Assembly: GCA_903847325.1 (NCBI GenBank)
Contig: CAINDJ010000353.1
Coordinates: forward strand, 1 to 53,816
Direction: 5' to 3'
DNA from: an uncultured beta proteobacterium
GTDB taxonomy: Bacteria > Pseudomonadota > Gammaproteobacteria > Burkholderiales > Burkholderiaceae_B
DNA: 53,816 nucleotides
Every line of letters begins with the position of its first letter. Position 1 is the first letter of the stretch. The translations under genes were made by a program, and so were the position numbers. Below the pieces are notes generated by a model, which ran no database searches, was not told the origin of the DNA, and was given only the letters and a program-made list of their open reading frames with translations. This document shows positions 29,169 to 39,530 of this stretch, piece after piece.

Positions 29169-30716
29169 TTACTTGGAGAGAAGAGCTGGACGACGTGGGC
29201 GATTGGCGCTGGGTGATCCAGTGCCGGCGCCTGCGCCGGGACGTGAGGCAGGGCGTGGGCCGCCACGGTTGTCACCGCGGTTGCCTGCAGCGCCAGGTGA
29301 ACCCGTGCCGCTACGGACCGGCCCTGCACCCGCATGCGTACCTGCATGCGATCCGGGACGTCCGCTGGACTGACCGTCACGACGTGGTGCCTGACCTGCC
29401 GGTGCACCGCTGCGACCTGCTCCTGGGCCCGAACGACCTGTGCCAGGACGTCCGCCACCCGCAGCACCTGCAGGACGCGCTGGACGCTGAGGCTGACCGC
29501 GACGCTGACCGTCACGGAAACCTGCTGCACGCGCATCATCATCCGCACCATGCGAGGATGCGGGTGAGGCAGTCCAGCCTGTTGGAGCTGGTAGCTGAGG
29601 GATCTGTTTTTTGATCACGCGCTCGATGGCTTTAAGGTATTTAATCTCGCTTGCATCGACCAGAGATACAGCAGAGCCCGCTGCACCTGCGCGACCGGTA
29701 CGGCCGATACGGTGCACGTAGTCTTCGGGTACGTTTGGCAATTCAAAGTTCACAACTTGCGGCAGTTGGTCGATATCGATACCGCGCGCTGCGATATCGG
29801 TTGCGACCAAAACGGCGATTTTGCCGGTTTTGAATTCAGCCAGAGCGCGCGTACGTGCTGCCTGGCTCTTGTTGCCATGAATCGCAGCGGCAGACAGGCC
29901 GTCTTTTACAAGCTTTTCTGCCAGACGATTTGCACCGTGTTTCGTGCGCGTGAATACCAGCACTTGATGCCAGCCGCTTTCACGAATAATGTGGCTCAGG
30001 ATATCGCGTTTGTGCGCTTGATCAACAATGTGAACGGTTTGGTCGACGCGCTCGGCGGTCGTGTTGCGCGCAGCGACGGAAACCTCGCTGGCATTGACCA
30101 GCACGCCTTTGGACAGCTCACGGATCTCGTCTGAGAAGGTGGCTGAGAAAAGCAGGTTTTGACGTTGGCGTGGGAGCAGGGCCAGAATTTTACGAATGTC
30201 GCGAATAAATCCCATGTCGAGCATGCGATCGGCTTCGTCGAGGAAGAGAATTTCATCGCCAGACAAGTCGACGTTACGTTGCTGGCAGTGATCCAGCAGG
30301 CGACCTGGGGTGGCGACCAGAATATCGATGGGTTTGCGCAGTGCATTGGTTTGGGGGTTGATATTTACACCACCAAAAATCACCAGTGACGAAATTTTCG
30401 TGTGCTGCCCGTAGGTTTTGACGGATTCCTCAACCTGAGCGGTGAGCTCACGTGTCGGGGTCAGGATCAGGACGCGTGGACGACCGGGCTTGCGTTCAGC
30501 AAGTGGCTTGGCCAGCAGCATGTGCAGGATAGGCAGGGTGAAACCGGCGGTTTTTCCTGTACCGGTTTGTGCTGCGGCCAGCAAGTCACCACCGGCGAGC
30601 ACGCGCGGAATGGCCTGGGCTTGAATAGGGGTGGGGGCGGTATAACCAGAGTCGGTCAACGCGCGCAAAAGGGGATCGGCCAACCCGAGGTCAGCAAAAG
30701 TAACAGAAGAAGACAA
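29169..30716 (-). CDS. rhlE: DEAD-box RNA helicase, RhlE-like, with G/R/P-rich C-terminal tail
   Basis: [62 protein letters not shown]. Confidence 0.93.
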   Translation of the reverse strand: MSSSVTFADLGLADPLLRALTDSGYTAPTPIQAQAIPRVLAGGDLLAAAQTGTGKTAGFTLPILHMLLAKPLAERKPGRPRVLILTPTRELTAQVEESVKTYGQHTKISSLVIFGGVNINPQTNALRKPIDILVATPGRLLDHCQQRNVDLSGDEILFLDEADRMLDMGFIRDIRKILALLPRQRQNLLFSATFSDEIRELSKGVLVNASEVSVAARNTTAERVDQTVHIVDQAHKRDILSHIIRESGWHQVLVFTRTKHGANRLAEKLVKDGLSAAAIHGNKSQAARTRALAEFKTGKIAVLVATDIAARGIDIDQLPQVVNFELPNVPEDYVHRIGRTGRAGAAGSAVSLVDASEIKYLKAIERVIKKQIPQLPAPTGWTASPASSHGADDDARAAGFRDGQRRGQPQRPARPAGAAGGGRPGTGRSGPGAGRSGAPAGQAPRRDGQSSGRPGSHAGTHAGAGPVRSGTGSPGAAGNRGDNRGGPRPASRPGAGAGTGSPSANRPRRPALLSK

Positions 30717-30932
30717 AAGAAGTGCTCCATCGTCGTGCCGGCCAGCATATTAAGCAGGCTCCAATCGGGGCAGACGAACTGGGAGTAAAAAACGCCTTGG
30801 AGGCGAGCGCCCACAGAGTTGGGGCTTATCGAGGCACGAGGACTGGAACGTTGTGCCGTGGCAACAGTTTAACCCACTATCTGGTTTTAAGGGGGTTTTT
30901 GTTTTGTCGCCACGGGTGTGGGCCAAGCGTAA

Positions 30933-31889
30933 TCAGGCTGCAACCTCCAGCGGCAAGAGGAAGTCTTGACTGATCCCCGCGCCAATGTCGTTGATGCGAC
31001 TTAAAAACTCTGTCAGGAAAACGTGCAATCCTTTTTTCAGGATTTCTTCGATTGTTGTATCGCGTAATTCAGTAAATAAATTCAGTGTGGCCATTTGTGT
31101 AGCGGCCGACTGTGCGTTGCGTACACGCCCCAGTCTTTTGACAACTTCTTGCACGCAGGCAGCAAGTGAGCGCGGCATACTCAGATTCAAAATAAGTAAT
31201 TGCGCAATACGCTCAGGCGTAATGACATCGCGATAGACTTTACGATAGCTTTCAAAGGCGGAAACGGAACGCAAAATTGCTGCCCAGTAATAAAACTCAT
31301 CAACCGGGTCCGTTGCTTCGTCGTGGGACTCTGCCGCGGCGAGAAATTTCACGTCAAGCAAGCGCGCCGTGTTGTCCGCACGCTCAAGGAAAGAGCCGAG
31401 CTGGATAAAGTCATAAACCTCGCCGCGCATCATGGTGCCGGCATGCACACCACGCGTCAGGTGTGAGCGAAACTTCACCCACTCAAAAAACTCTGCAGGT
31501 GCGTGCTCGACGCGGCCATTGACAATCATGCGTTGCGCTTCGAGCCAGGTCGTATTGATTGTTTCCCAGAGCTCGGTGGTGATCGAACCACGTACGGCAC
31601 GCGCGTTTTCGCGTGCGGCCTGCAGGCAGCGCATGATCGATGAGCCGTTATCCATGTCGCGCGCCATAAAGCCGATGACCGTGGAGGGAGCGGCATTATC
31701 GTGTTTGCTGTTGTAGGCCTGCGTGAGTTCGGAAATTTCGAGCAGTGCGCGCCAGCCACTCTCGATCGTTTTCTCCGACTGGGGCAGCAGCGACATCTGG
31801 TAATTCACGTCCAGCATGCGAGCGGTGTTCTCTGCGCGCTCTGTGTAGCGCGCCATCCAGTACAAATGATCTGCTGTTCTTGAAAGCAT
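30933..31889 (-). CDS. Alpha-E domain-containing protein
   Basis: MLSRTADHLYWMARYTERAENTARMLDVNYQ; all-helical; adjacent to circularly permuted ATP-grasp. Confidence 0.9.
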   Translation of the reverse strand: MLSRTADHLYWMARYTERAENTARMLDVNYQMSLLPQSEKTIESGWRALLEISELTQAYNSKHDNAAPSTVIGFMARDMDNGSSIMRCLQAARENARAVRGSITTELWETINTTWLEAQRMIVNGRVEHAPAEFFEWVKFRSHLTRGVHAGTMMRGEVYDFIQLGSFLERADNTARLLDVKFLAAAESHDEATDPVDEFYYWAAILRSVSAFESYRKVYRDVITPERIAQLLILNLSMPRSLAACVQEVVKRLGRVRNAQSAATQMATLNLFTELRDTTIEEILKKGLHVFLTEFLSRINDIGAGISQDFLLPLEVAA

Positions 31890-31899
31890 GAGATGCGCC

Positions 31900-33372
31900 T
31901 TAGTTTTCGAGGATCCAGGTGTCTTTGGTACCACCGCCTTGCGACGAGTTCACGACCAAAGAGCCTTCTTTCAGTGCGACGCGCGTGAGACCGCCCGGTA
32001 CCATCCTTACGTGTTGACCGGACAAGACAAATGGACGCAGATCGATGTGACGCGGCGCAATCCCGGCATCGACATAGGTTGGACAGGTCGATAAGGCAAG
32101 GGTTGGCTGTGCAATATAGTTGCTCGGGTTTGCCAGCACGCGTGCTTTGAATGACTCGACTTCCGCTTTGGTCGAAGCCGGTCCGACCAGCATGCCGTAG
32201 CCACCCGCACCGTGCACTTCCTTGACGACCAGTTTTTCCATGTTCTGAATCACGTGGTTCAGCTCATCGGGTTTACGGCACATGTAGGTGGGTACGTTGG
32301 CGATCAGTGGTTCTTCGCTCAGGTAAAAACGGATCATGTCCGGCACATAGGGATAGATCGACTTGTCATCGGCAACGCCTGTGCCAATCGCATTACAGAT
32401 CGCAACGTTGCCGGCCCGATAGGCGCGCAGTAAGCCTTTTGCGCCCAGCGTGGAATCATCACGGAAAACCTCCGGATCCAGAAAGTCATCATCGACACGA
32501 CGGTAAATGACGTCGATTCGACGGGGGCCTTGCGTGGTGCGCATGAACAGGAAATCGTCCTGCACAAACAGGTCCTTGCCTTCGACAAGTTCAACCCCCA
32601 TTTGCTGGGCAAGAAATGCGTGTTCAAAATAGGCTGAGTTGTACATGCCGGGCGTCAGGACGACGACATTAGGTTGATCCGCTGACGCAGGCGCCGCATG
32701 ACGTAATGACTCAAGTAATAAGTCCGGATAGTGTGCAACAGGCTCGACGCGATGGTTGGCAAAAAGCTCTGGGAAAAGCCGCATCATCATCTTGCGATTT
32801 TCAAGCATGTAAGACACGCCGGACGGCACGCGCAAATTGTCTTCGAGCACGAAGAATGCGCCTTTGTCTTCGCCATGGTTGGCGCGCACGATATCTATTC
32901 CGGCGATGTGTGCGTAAATATCAAGGGGCACATCCACACCTTGCATCTGGGGACGGTACTGGGCGTTATTAATAACTTGCTCGCGCGGCACGATGCCTGC
33001 TTTCAGAATATGTTGATCATGATAAACATCATGCAAAAACATATTCAGCGCCTGAACACGTTGCTTCAACCCACGCGAAAGAACTTCCCATTCGTGCGCG
33101 GGAAAAATTCGTGGAACGATGTCAAAAGGGATGGTGCGCTCTGTGCCGTCGGTATCCCCATACACGGCAAACGTAATGCCGACACGCCTGAATATCAACT
33201 CGGCTTCTTCACGTCTGGCTTTGAGCGTCTGCTCGGGCTGCTGCGCCAGCCATTGCGCAAACCCCTGATAGTGGGCACGTGGATTGAGGGTTGGATCCTG
33301 TCCGTGAATCGGACTGGATTCACTACCCTCCACCATTTCATCAAAAGCAATGTTCTGCATTGTTTGTTGCAT
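31900..33372 (-). CDS. Circularly permuted type 2 ATP-grasp protein
   Basis: GITFAVYGD...RIFPAHEWEVLSRGLKQRVQALNMFLHDVYHDQ...VVKEVHGAGGYGMLVGP...RMVPGGLTRVALKEGSLVVNSSQGGGTKDTWIL. ORF open to 33423. Confidence 0.92.
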   Translation of the reverse strand: MQQTMQNIAFDEMVEGSESSPIHGQDPTLNPRAHYQGFAQWLAQQPEQTLKARREEAELIFRRVGITFAVYGDTDGTERTIPFDIVPRIFPAHEWEVLSRGLKQRVQALNMFLHDVYHDQHILKAGIVPREQVINNAQYRPQMQGVDVPLDIYAHIAGIDIVRANHGEDKGAFFVLEDNLRVPSGVSYMLENRKMMMRLFPELFANHRVEPVAHYPDLLLESLRHAAPASADQPNVVVLTPGMYNSAYFEHAFLAQQMGVELVEGKDLFVQDDFLFMRTTQGPRRIDVIYRRVDDDFLDPEVFRDDSTLGAKGLLRAYRAGNVAICNAIGTGVADDKSIYPYVPDMIRFYLSEEPLIANVPTYMCRKPDELNHVIQNMEKLVVKEVHGAGGYGMLVGPASTKAEVESFKARVLANPSNYIAQPTLALSTCPTYVDAGIAPRHIDLRPFVLSGQHVRMVPGGLTRVALKEGSLVVNSSQGGGTKDTWILEN

Positions 33373-33465
33373 GAGACCACCCGACACTTCATCTAATCGA
33401 AAGCAAGATGCGCTTGCGCGCATAAAGCTGCATGACTAATGTTGTTAAAAATCAATATGTACGGA

Positions 33466-33526
33466 TAAAGCAATATCTATGCCACACTTAGCGTGTAGGC
33501 TTCATTCTGGCATAGATATTGCTTTA
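33466..33526. repeat. Perfect 19-bp inverted repeat in the divergent intergenic region
   Basis: taaagcaatatctatgcca (33466-33484), 23-nt loop, tggcatagatattgcttta (33508-33526); SD AAGGA begins at 33526, ATG at 33535. Confidence 0.95.
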
Positions 33527-33534
33527 AGGAAATC

Positions 33535-36500
33535 ATGGCCATCCACGTTGCACTTCATCACGTTACAACTTATCGCTACGATCAGTTGATCAATCTGGGC
33601 CCCCAGGTGATCCGCTTGAGACCAGCGCCGCACTGCCGTACCCGCATCATTTCGTATGCCCTGCGTGTCACGCCTCAGGATCACTTCCTGAACTGGCAGC
33701 AAGATCCCTTTTCAAACTATCTCGCACGGGTTGTTTTTCCAGAGAAAACACGTGAGTTTCAGGTTGCCGTTGACCTGGTGGCCGAGATGGCTGTCTATAA
33801 CCCGTTTGATTTTTTCCTTGAGCCGTATGCAGAGCAGTTCCCGTTCAAGTACGTGCCTGAACTGGCGGCTGATTTAGCACCGTATTTGCGTACGACTGAG
33901 CCGGGCCCGAAGCTGACTACGCTGTTAAAGAACATCCCTAAGCGAAAGCGCCGCAGTATTGATTTCCTGGTTGAGGTCAATAGTCGCGTGCATCGTGCGG
34001 TGAGTTACACGATTCGCATGGAGCCTGGTGTTCAGTCGCCAGAAGAAACCCTCGAACTTGGCTCCGGGTCTTGCCGCGATTCGGCCTGGTTGCTGGTGCA
34101 TGCATTTCGACAGTACGGGCTGGCAGCAAGATTTGTGTCAGGTTATCTGGTGCAACTTAAGCCTGATGTTGAGGCTGTTGATGGACCCACAGGCGCCGAG
34201 AGCGACTTTACGGATCTGCACGCGTGGTGTGAGGTCTTTTTGCCTGGCGCTGGTTGGGTTGGGCTAGACGCGACCTCTGGATTGCTTGCGGGTGAGGGGC
34301 ATATACCCATTGCCTGTACTCCAGAGCCGTCATCGGCCGCACCTATTGATGGTGCACTAGATGAGTGCGAAGTCGAATTTATGCACCAAATGGGTGTCAC
34401 CCGTGTGCATGAATCGCCACGCGTCACTAAGCCCTATGAACAAGCACAGTGGAAAGCCATTGAGCAGCTCGGCCATGAGGTCGATGCGAAGTTGATCGCA
34501 CAGGATGTGCGATTGACGATGGGCGGCGAGCCTACTTTTGTATCGGCGCTTGATCGTGACGGCGATGAATGGAATACCGAAGCGATGGGCCCAACCAAGC
34601 GCGGGCTTGGCTGCGAGTTGCTAGGCAAGTTGCAGGATCGCTATGCCAAGGGCGGATTTTTACATTTTGGACAGGGCAAATGGTATCCGGGTGAGCAGCT
34701 GCCGCGTTGGTCGTTGTCAGCGTACTGGCGCAGCGATGGTCAGCCTTGCTGGAACAATCCCGAATTATTCGCCGATGAGCGCGAGGAGCATCACTACACT
34801 GTGGAGGATGCGCGTGCGTTTGTTTACCGATTGACTGAAACGCTTGGCTTGTCCCCTGCATATATTCAAAGCGGCTACGAGGACACGTTCTACTATATGT
34901 GGCGCGAACGTACGCTGCCTGTCAACGTCGATCCTTTTGATTCAAGACTCGAGGACGAGCTCGAACGTGCCAGATTGCGCAGAGTGTTTGAACACAAGCT
35001 CGACAGCGTTGTCGGTTATGCATTGCCAATCGTGCGCGATGAGGATGGTGCGTCTGGAAAAACAGGCTGGCGCTCAGGCCCATGGTTTTTACGTGACGAC
35101 CGGATGTTGCTGATTCCCGGTGATTCGGCGATGGGTTATCGCTTGCCGCTTGACTCATTACCCTGGGTTTCCAAGACAGACTATCCATACTTAATCGATG
35201 CAGACCCGTTTGCTGAGCAAACCCCTCTGACAAGTGCTGCGGATTTGACTCGTTCGGTGGCTCGACGGATGCAGTCCGTCACAGACAAGTCCGCATTGTT
35301 ATCGCAACATGCTCCAGACACGCGGCCGCCAGAAAAATTCAAGTCTGCTGCGGGACTGACGCGTACGGCTTTAGTGGTTGAAGTACGTAATCCGCATCGC
35401 GCCAACGGCCCGAAGCTTGAGTTCAGTTCGCCAGAAAGCACGATGTTGTATGTGTTTATGCCTCCTCTGAAGCATCTGGATGATTATCTGGAGCTGCTCG
35501 CGGCAGTTGAGCACACGGCAGCCACGCTTGGCTTAAAGATTGTGATCGAAGGCTATGCCCCACCTCGTGATGCGAGACTGACGGTTTTACAAGTCACACC
35601 GGATCCAGGTGTGATTGAGGTCAATATTCATCCCGCTAATAGCTGGAATGAGTTGGTCGAAAACACAGAATTCCTGTATCAGGCTGCGCATGAGACGCGC
35701 CTGAGTACCGAAAAATTCATGCTCGATGGACGCCATACCGGCACAGGCGGTGGTAATCATTTTGTGATGGGGGCGGCCAGCCCTGCGGACAGTCCGTTCC
35801 TAAGACGGCCAGATGTGCTTGCGAGCCTCTTGACGTTTTGGCATAACCACCCGTCTATGTCATATTTGTTTTCTGGGTTGTTCATCGGGCCAACGAGTCA
35901 ATCGCCTCGTGTCGATGAGGCCCGGAACGACCAGACCTATGAGCTCGAGATCGCTCTCCAGGAAATTGATCGCCAGATGCAGGCTGAAGGTAGCTGCGCG
36001 CCCTGGATGGTCGACCGTGCCTTGCGCAACATCTTGATCGACGTGACGGGTAATACACATCGCTCGGAATTCAGTATTGATAAGTTGTATTCGCCCGATG
36101 GGCCGACAGGTCGTCTGGGACTGCTCGAGTTGCGGGGCTTTGAAATGCCACCGCATGCGCACATGAGCCTGGTCCAGCAATTGCTGATCCGTGCATTGGT
36201 CGCCTGGTTCTGGAAAACGCCTTACCAGCCCAAGAGCAAAACGCGTCTGACGCGCTGGGGAACGCAGTTACATGACAGATTCATGCTTCCGACATTCATC
36301 GAGATGGATTTTGAGGATGTCATTTCTGAGATGAATCGTGCGGGCTTTGCTTTTAACGCCAGTTGGTTTGCGCCGCATCTTGAGTTTAGATTCCCTCTGA
36401 TCGGTCAGACTGAGGTGCGCGGCGTTCAAATGTCACTACGTTCAGCGCTTGAGCCTTGGCATGTGATGGGCGAAGAAGGTAGTAGTGGAGGCATGGTTCG

Positions 36501-36930
36501 TTATGTTGACTCTTCTGTCGAGCGTATTGAGCTCAAGGTTTCAGGATTTAATGACAACCGTTACGCGATCGCTATTAACGGCGTCGTGCCTACCTTGCAA
36601 CCAACGGGAATAGAGGGCGAATTTGTGATTGGCGTGCGTTATCGCGCCTGGAACCCGCCTTCTGCCTTACATCCCACAATTGAGGTTGATGCGCCCTTAA
36701 CCTTTGACCTTGTGGATAACTGGCTCTCCCGTTCGATGGGTGGTTGTCGCTACCACGTCGCTCACCCGGGCGGCACGAGCTACGATACCCTGCCGGTCAA
36801 CTCGTTTGAGGCGGAAAGCAGACGCTTGGCAAGGTTTTTCAGGCAAGAGCACACGCCAGGCACGATCCAGTTAACCCCTCAGCCCCCTAGTCAGGAATTT
36901 CCCTTTACACTCGATATGCGCCGTAACTAA
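33535..36930 (+). CDS. Transglutaminase-like protein with DUF2126 domain (large, two-part)
   Basis: N-terminal transglutaminase GSGSCRDSAWLLVHAFRQYGLAARFVSGYL + DLHAWCEVFLPGAGWVGLD; C-terminal DUF2126 region MGGEPTFVS...GTGGGNHFVMGAASPADSPFLRRPD. Confidence 0.93.
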   Translation: MAIHVALHHVTTYRYDQLINLGPQVIRLRPAPHCRTRIISYALRVTPQDHFLNWQQDPFSNYLARVVFPEKTREFQVAVDLVAEMAVYNPFDFFLEPYAEQFPFKYVPELAADLAPYLRTTEPGPKLTTLLKNIPKRKRRSIDFLVEVNSRVHRAVSYTIRMEPGVQSPEETLELGSGSCRDSAWLLVHAFRQYGLAARFVSGYLVQLKPDVEAVDGPTGAESDFTDLHAWCEVFLPGAGWVGLDATSGLLAGEGHIPIACTPEPSSAAPIDGALDECEVEFMHQMGVTRVHESPRVTKPYEQAQWKAIEQLGHEVDAKLIAQDVRLTMGGEPTFVSALDRDGDEWNTEAMGPTKRGLGCELLGKLQDRYAKGGFLHFGQGKWYPGEQLPRWSLSAYWRSDGQPCWNNPELFADEREEHHYTVEDARAFVYRLTETLGLSPAYIQSGYEDTFYYMWRERTLPVNVDPFDSRLEDELERARLRRVFEHKLDSVVGYALPIVRDEDGASGKTGWRSGPWFLRDDRMLLIPGDSAMGYRLPLDSLPWVSKTDYPYLIDADPFAEQTPLTSAADLTRSVARRMQSVTDKSALLSQHAPDTRPPEKFKSAAGLTRTALVVEVRNPHRANGPKLEFSSPESTMLYVFMPPLKHLDDYLELLAAVEHTAATLGLKIVIEGYAPPRDARLTVLQVTPDPGVIEVNIHPANSWNELVENTEFLYQAAHETRLSTEKFMLDGRHTGTGGGNHFVMGAASPADSPFLRRPDVLASLLTFWHNHPSMSYLFSGLFIGPTSQSPRVDEARNDQTYELEIALQEIDRQMQAEGSCAPWMVDRALRNILIDVTGNTHRSEFSIDKLYSPDGPTGRLGLLELRGFEMPPHAHMSLVQQLLIRALVAWFWKTPYQPKSKTRLTRWGTQLHDRFMLPTFIEMDFEDVISEMNRAGFAFNASWFAPHLEFRFPLIGQTEVRGVQMSLRSALEPWHVMGEEGSSGGMVRYVDSSVERIELKVSGFNDNRYAIAINGVVPTLQPTGIEGEFVIGVRYRAWNPPSALHPTIEVDAPLTFDLVDNWLSRSMGGCRYHVAHPGGTSYDTLPVNSFEAESRRLARFFRQEHTPGTIQLTPQPPSQEFPFTLDMRRN

Positions 36931-36947
36931 TTTTTTTGACCTGGCCC

Positions 36948-39530
36948 ATGTCGTCTGATTCAACACCGCTGCCCGACCCTGCACGACTCGCTCAATCCAA
37001 GCTTGAGTCGTTGCTCGCCCATATCCGCAAGTTATCTGCGCAGACCAAGTTAGGGCATTACGATGAGTTACGTCATGCCAAGGGTGAGCTGCGCGAGGCC
37101 TGGAAAACCTTTTTTGCCTATCTTGGCGAGTCGGGCCTGCAGAATTTACCCGGTAGCAGCGAGACGATCAATCGGCTGATCCAGCAAAACGGCATTACCT
37201 ATAACGTTTATGCCGATGAACATGACCAAGTCAGGCCTTGGTCGCTTAATCCCTTGCCCTTGCTGATCGGCCCTGATGAGTGGCGAAATATCGCAACCAG
37301 CTTGCAGCAGCGCGCCAAGCTACTGAATGCGATATTGCAAGACGTCTATGGCAAGCAATTCCTGATTCGTGGTGGATATCTTCCCGCAGCGCTGGTGCTA
37401 GGTAATCCTGGATATTTGCGCGCGATGCAGGGCGTCAAGCCGCCAAGCGATATTTATTTGCATGTTGTTGCTTTTGATATCGCACGCGGACCAGATGGTC
37501 GCTGGTGGGTGATCGGCCAGCGTACCCAGTCACCTTCGGGTCTGGGGTATGTGCTTGAAAACCGATTGATTATTTCGCGTATGTTTCCCGAGGCGTATCG
37601 CGAAATGCGCGTGCAGCATATCGCGTCGAGTTACAAGCGATTACTTGACTCGATGAAGCAAGCCGCAACCGTGATTACGAAAGACACGCCACGCTTTGCA
37701 CTGCTTACGCCGGGCCCTTATAACGAAACCTACTTCGAGCACGCATATCTGGCGCGCTATCTGGGTTTGCCGCTCGTCGAGGGGGCTGACCTGACCGTGC
37801 GTGAGGACCGGCTTTATCTTAAAACCATGCATGGTCTTCAACAGATACATGGCTTGTTGTGTCGGCTGGATGATGATTTTTGTGATCCGCTTGAGTTGCG
37901 TGCGGACTCCAGCCTGGGTGTTCCGGGATTATTGCAGGCGATCAGGGCAGGCAATGTGGTGATGGCCAACGCACTGGGAACCGGTTTTCTGGAGTCTCCT
38001 GCTATTCAAGGTTTTTTGCCAGCGATGTGTGAGCATCTCTTAGGCGAACCACTCAAAATGCCGTCGCTCAATACTTGGTGGTGCGGCGAGACGGCTGCCT
38101 GGCAGGATATATCTCCAGATTTGCATACGCAGGTTATTAAGCCAACCTACGCGACCGATCCTCGCACAAACTTTGAACCGGCCATTGGTAGTGTGCTGAG
38201 CGCCGAGGAGTTGCAGGGCTGGCGTGACCGGATGGATCATCAGCCAGATATATACACGACGCAAAGTTATTTACCGTTTTCGCAGGCACCGACGTGGCAG
38301 GAAGATCGCATCGCCCCGCGTACGGCTATGCTGCGCGTTTACGCCGTAGCAAACGGCCATGGCGAATGGGAATTACTGCAGGGCGGTATGACACGTATTG
38401 CCGCCGGTGATCCGCACATCGTCTCTATTCAAAGTGGTGGTAGTACGCTTGATACCTGGGTGATGACGGATCAGACCGTCGACACATACTCAATGTTGCC
38501 AAGTCGGGAAAAAATCCCCCGCTGGACGGCGACTCAACAGTTGGTATCGAGCCGGGCTGCCGAGAATTTATTCTGGTTGGGCCGGTATACCGAGCGCTGT
38601 GAGTCGATGGTGCGTCTGTCAAAAGAAGCCCTGGTGCTGGTGAGTACAAACCAGCAAGATAGTCTGCCCGCACTGAACGAGGCGATCAGTGCGCTGGGCG
38701 AAGCCCATGGCTTGATCCCGCGTGGCACACCCAGCCTCACAGCATCGGCGGTGGTGTTTGGACGAACCTTGATCGGTCAGCTCACACAGAAGGGTGTGCG
38801 AGGTTTGACAGACAATCTCGATGCACTCGAATTCTCACTGAAAGCCGTGCGTGATCGTTTGCCGGCGGAGCACGCCGAGATCGCGCAGGCGATGAAAAAA
38901 ATGCTCGCACCTCCCGTACCTAAGCGCGCTGCGCCTGCTTTGGCGGCTGCGGAGGCTAAGCCCCGGCGCACGCGTGTCGCGCGCACGCCGCAGCGTTCTG
39001 CGATCGATACGATCGAAGTGCTGGATTTAATCGGCGTTCAACTCGTCGCGCTTGTTGGCTTTCAATCGGATCGCATGACGCGTGATTTAGGCTGGCATAT
39101 GCTGACGGTTGGCAGACTGACGGAACGACTGATTAATCTGAGCGAGATTCTGACGTCATTTTTTGCCCATGCAGCCGTCTACACGCCGCGTGGATTCGAG
39201 ACCCTGCTGATACTTTTTGACAGCTCAATTACGTATCGCACGCGCTATCAGCGCCAGCAGGATATCCCTGCGCTGATGGATCTGCTGATTACCGACATCA
39301 CCAACCCGCGTTCATTCGGTTGTATTTTAGAAACCTTGCGCACAGAGATCGCTCATCTGCCCAATGGTGATGCGTTGCTCGAAGCGATGCCCGCGTTTGA
39401 TATCGAAGAAGACTCGATCCTCAAGCAGGTCGAAATGGTTCGCGCGGCGGGTGTGTATGGCGCGCAGCTCTCGGATGAAATCAGCAGACGGTTTTTTGCA
39501 CATGCTGTAGAAAGGCATTTTGCATCATGA
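36948..39530 (+). CDS. Fused circularly permuted ATP-grasp and alpha-E protein
   Basis: ATP-grasp half GITYNVYADEHDQVRPWSLNPLPLLI...QGGMTRIA...SIQSGGSTLDTWVM; alpha-E half SSRAAENLFWLGRYTERCESMVRL. Confidence 0.92.
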   Translation: MSSDSTPLPDPARLAQSKLESLLAHIRKLSAQTKLGHYDELRHAKGELREAWKTFFAYLGESGLQNLPGSSETINRLIQQNGITYNVYADEHDQVRPWSLNPLPLLIGPDEWRNIATSLQQRAKLLNAILQDVYGKQFLIRGGYLPAALVLGNPGYLRAMQGVKPPSDIYLHVVAFDIARGPDGRWWVIGQRTQSPSGLGYVLENRLIISRMFPEAYREMRVQHIASSYKRLLDSMKQAATVITKDTPRFALLTPGPYNETYFEHAYLARYLGLPLVEGADLTVREDRLYLKTMHGLQQIHGLLCRLDDDFCDPLELRADSSLGVPGLLQAIRAGNVVMANALGTGFLESPAIQGFLPAMCEHLLGEPLKMPSLNTWWCGETAAWQDISPDLHTQVIKPTYATDPRTNFEPAIGSVLSAEELQGWRDRMDHQPDIYTTQSYLPFSQAPTWQEDRIAPRTAMLRVYAVANGHGEWELLQGGMTRIAAGDPHIVSIQSGGSTLDTWVMTDQTVDTYSMLPSREKIPRWTATQQLVSSRAAENLFWLGRYTERCESMVRLSKEALVLVSTNQQDSLPALNEAISALGEAHGLIPRGTPSLTASAVVFGRTLIGQLTQKGVRGLTDNLDALEFSLKAVRDRLPAEHAEIAQAMKKMLAPPVPKRAAPALAAAEAKPRRTRVARTPQRSAIDTIEVLDLIGVQLVALVGFQSDRMTRDLGWHMLTVGRLTERLINLSEILTSFFAHAAVYTPRGFETLLILFDSSITYRTRYQRQQDIPALMDLLITDITNPRSFGCILETLRTEIAHLPNGDALLEAMPAFDIEEDSILKQVEMVRAAGVYGAQLSDEISRRFFAHAVERHFAS

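Noticed and set aside
29042-29614. ORFs opposite the rhlE tail (29042..29614 +, 29105..29551 -)
   Set aside because: Low-complexity His/Arg or Val-rich readings of the G/R-rich helicase tail in wrong frames.
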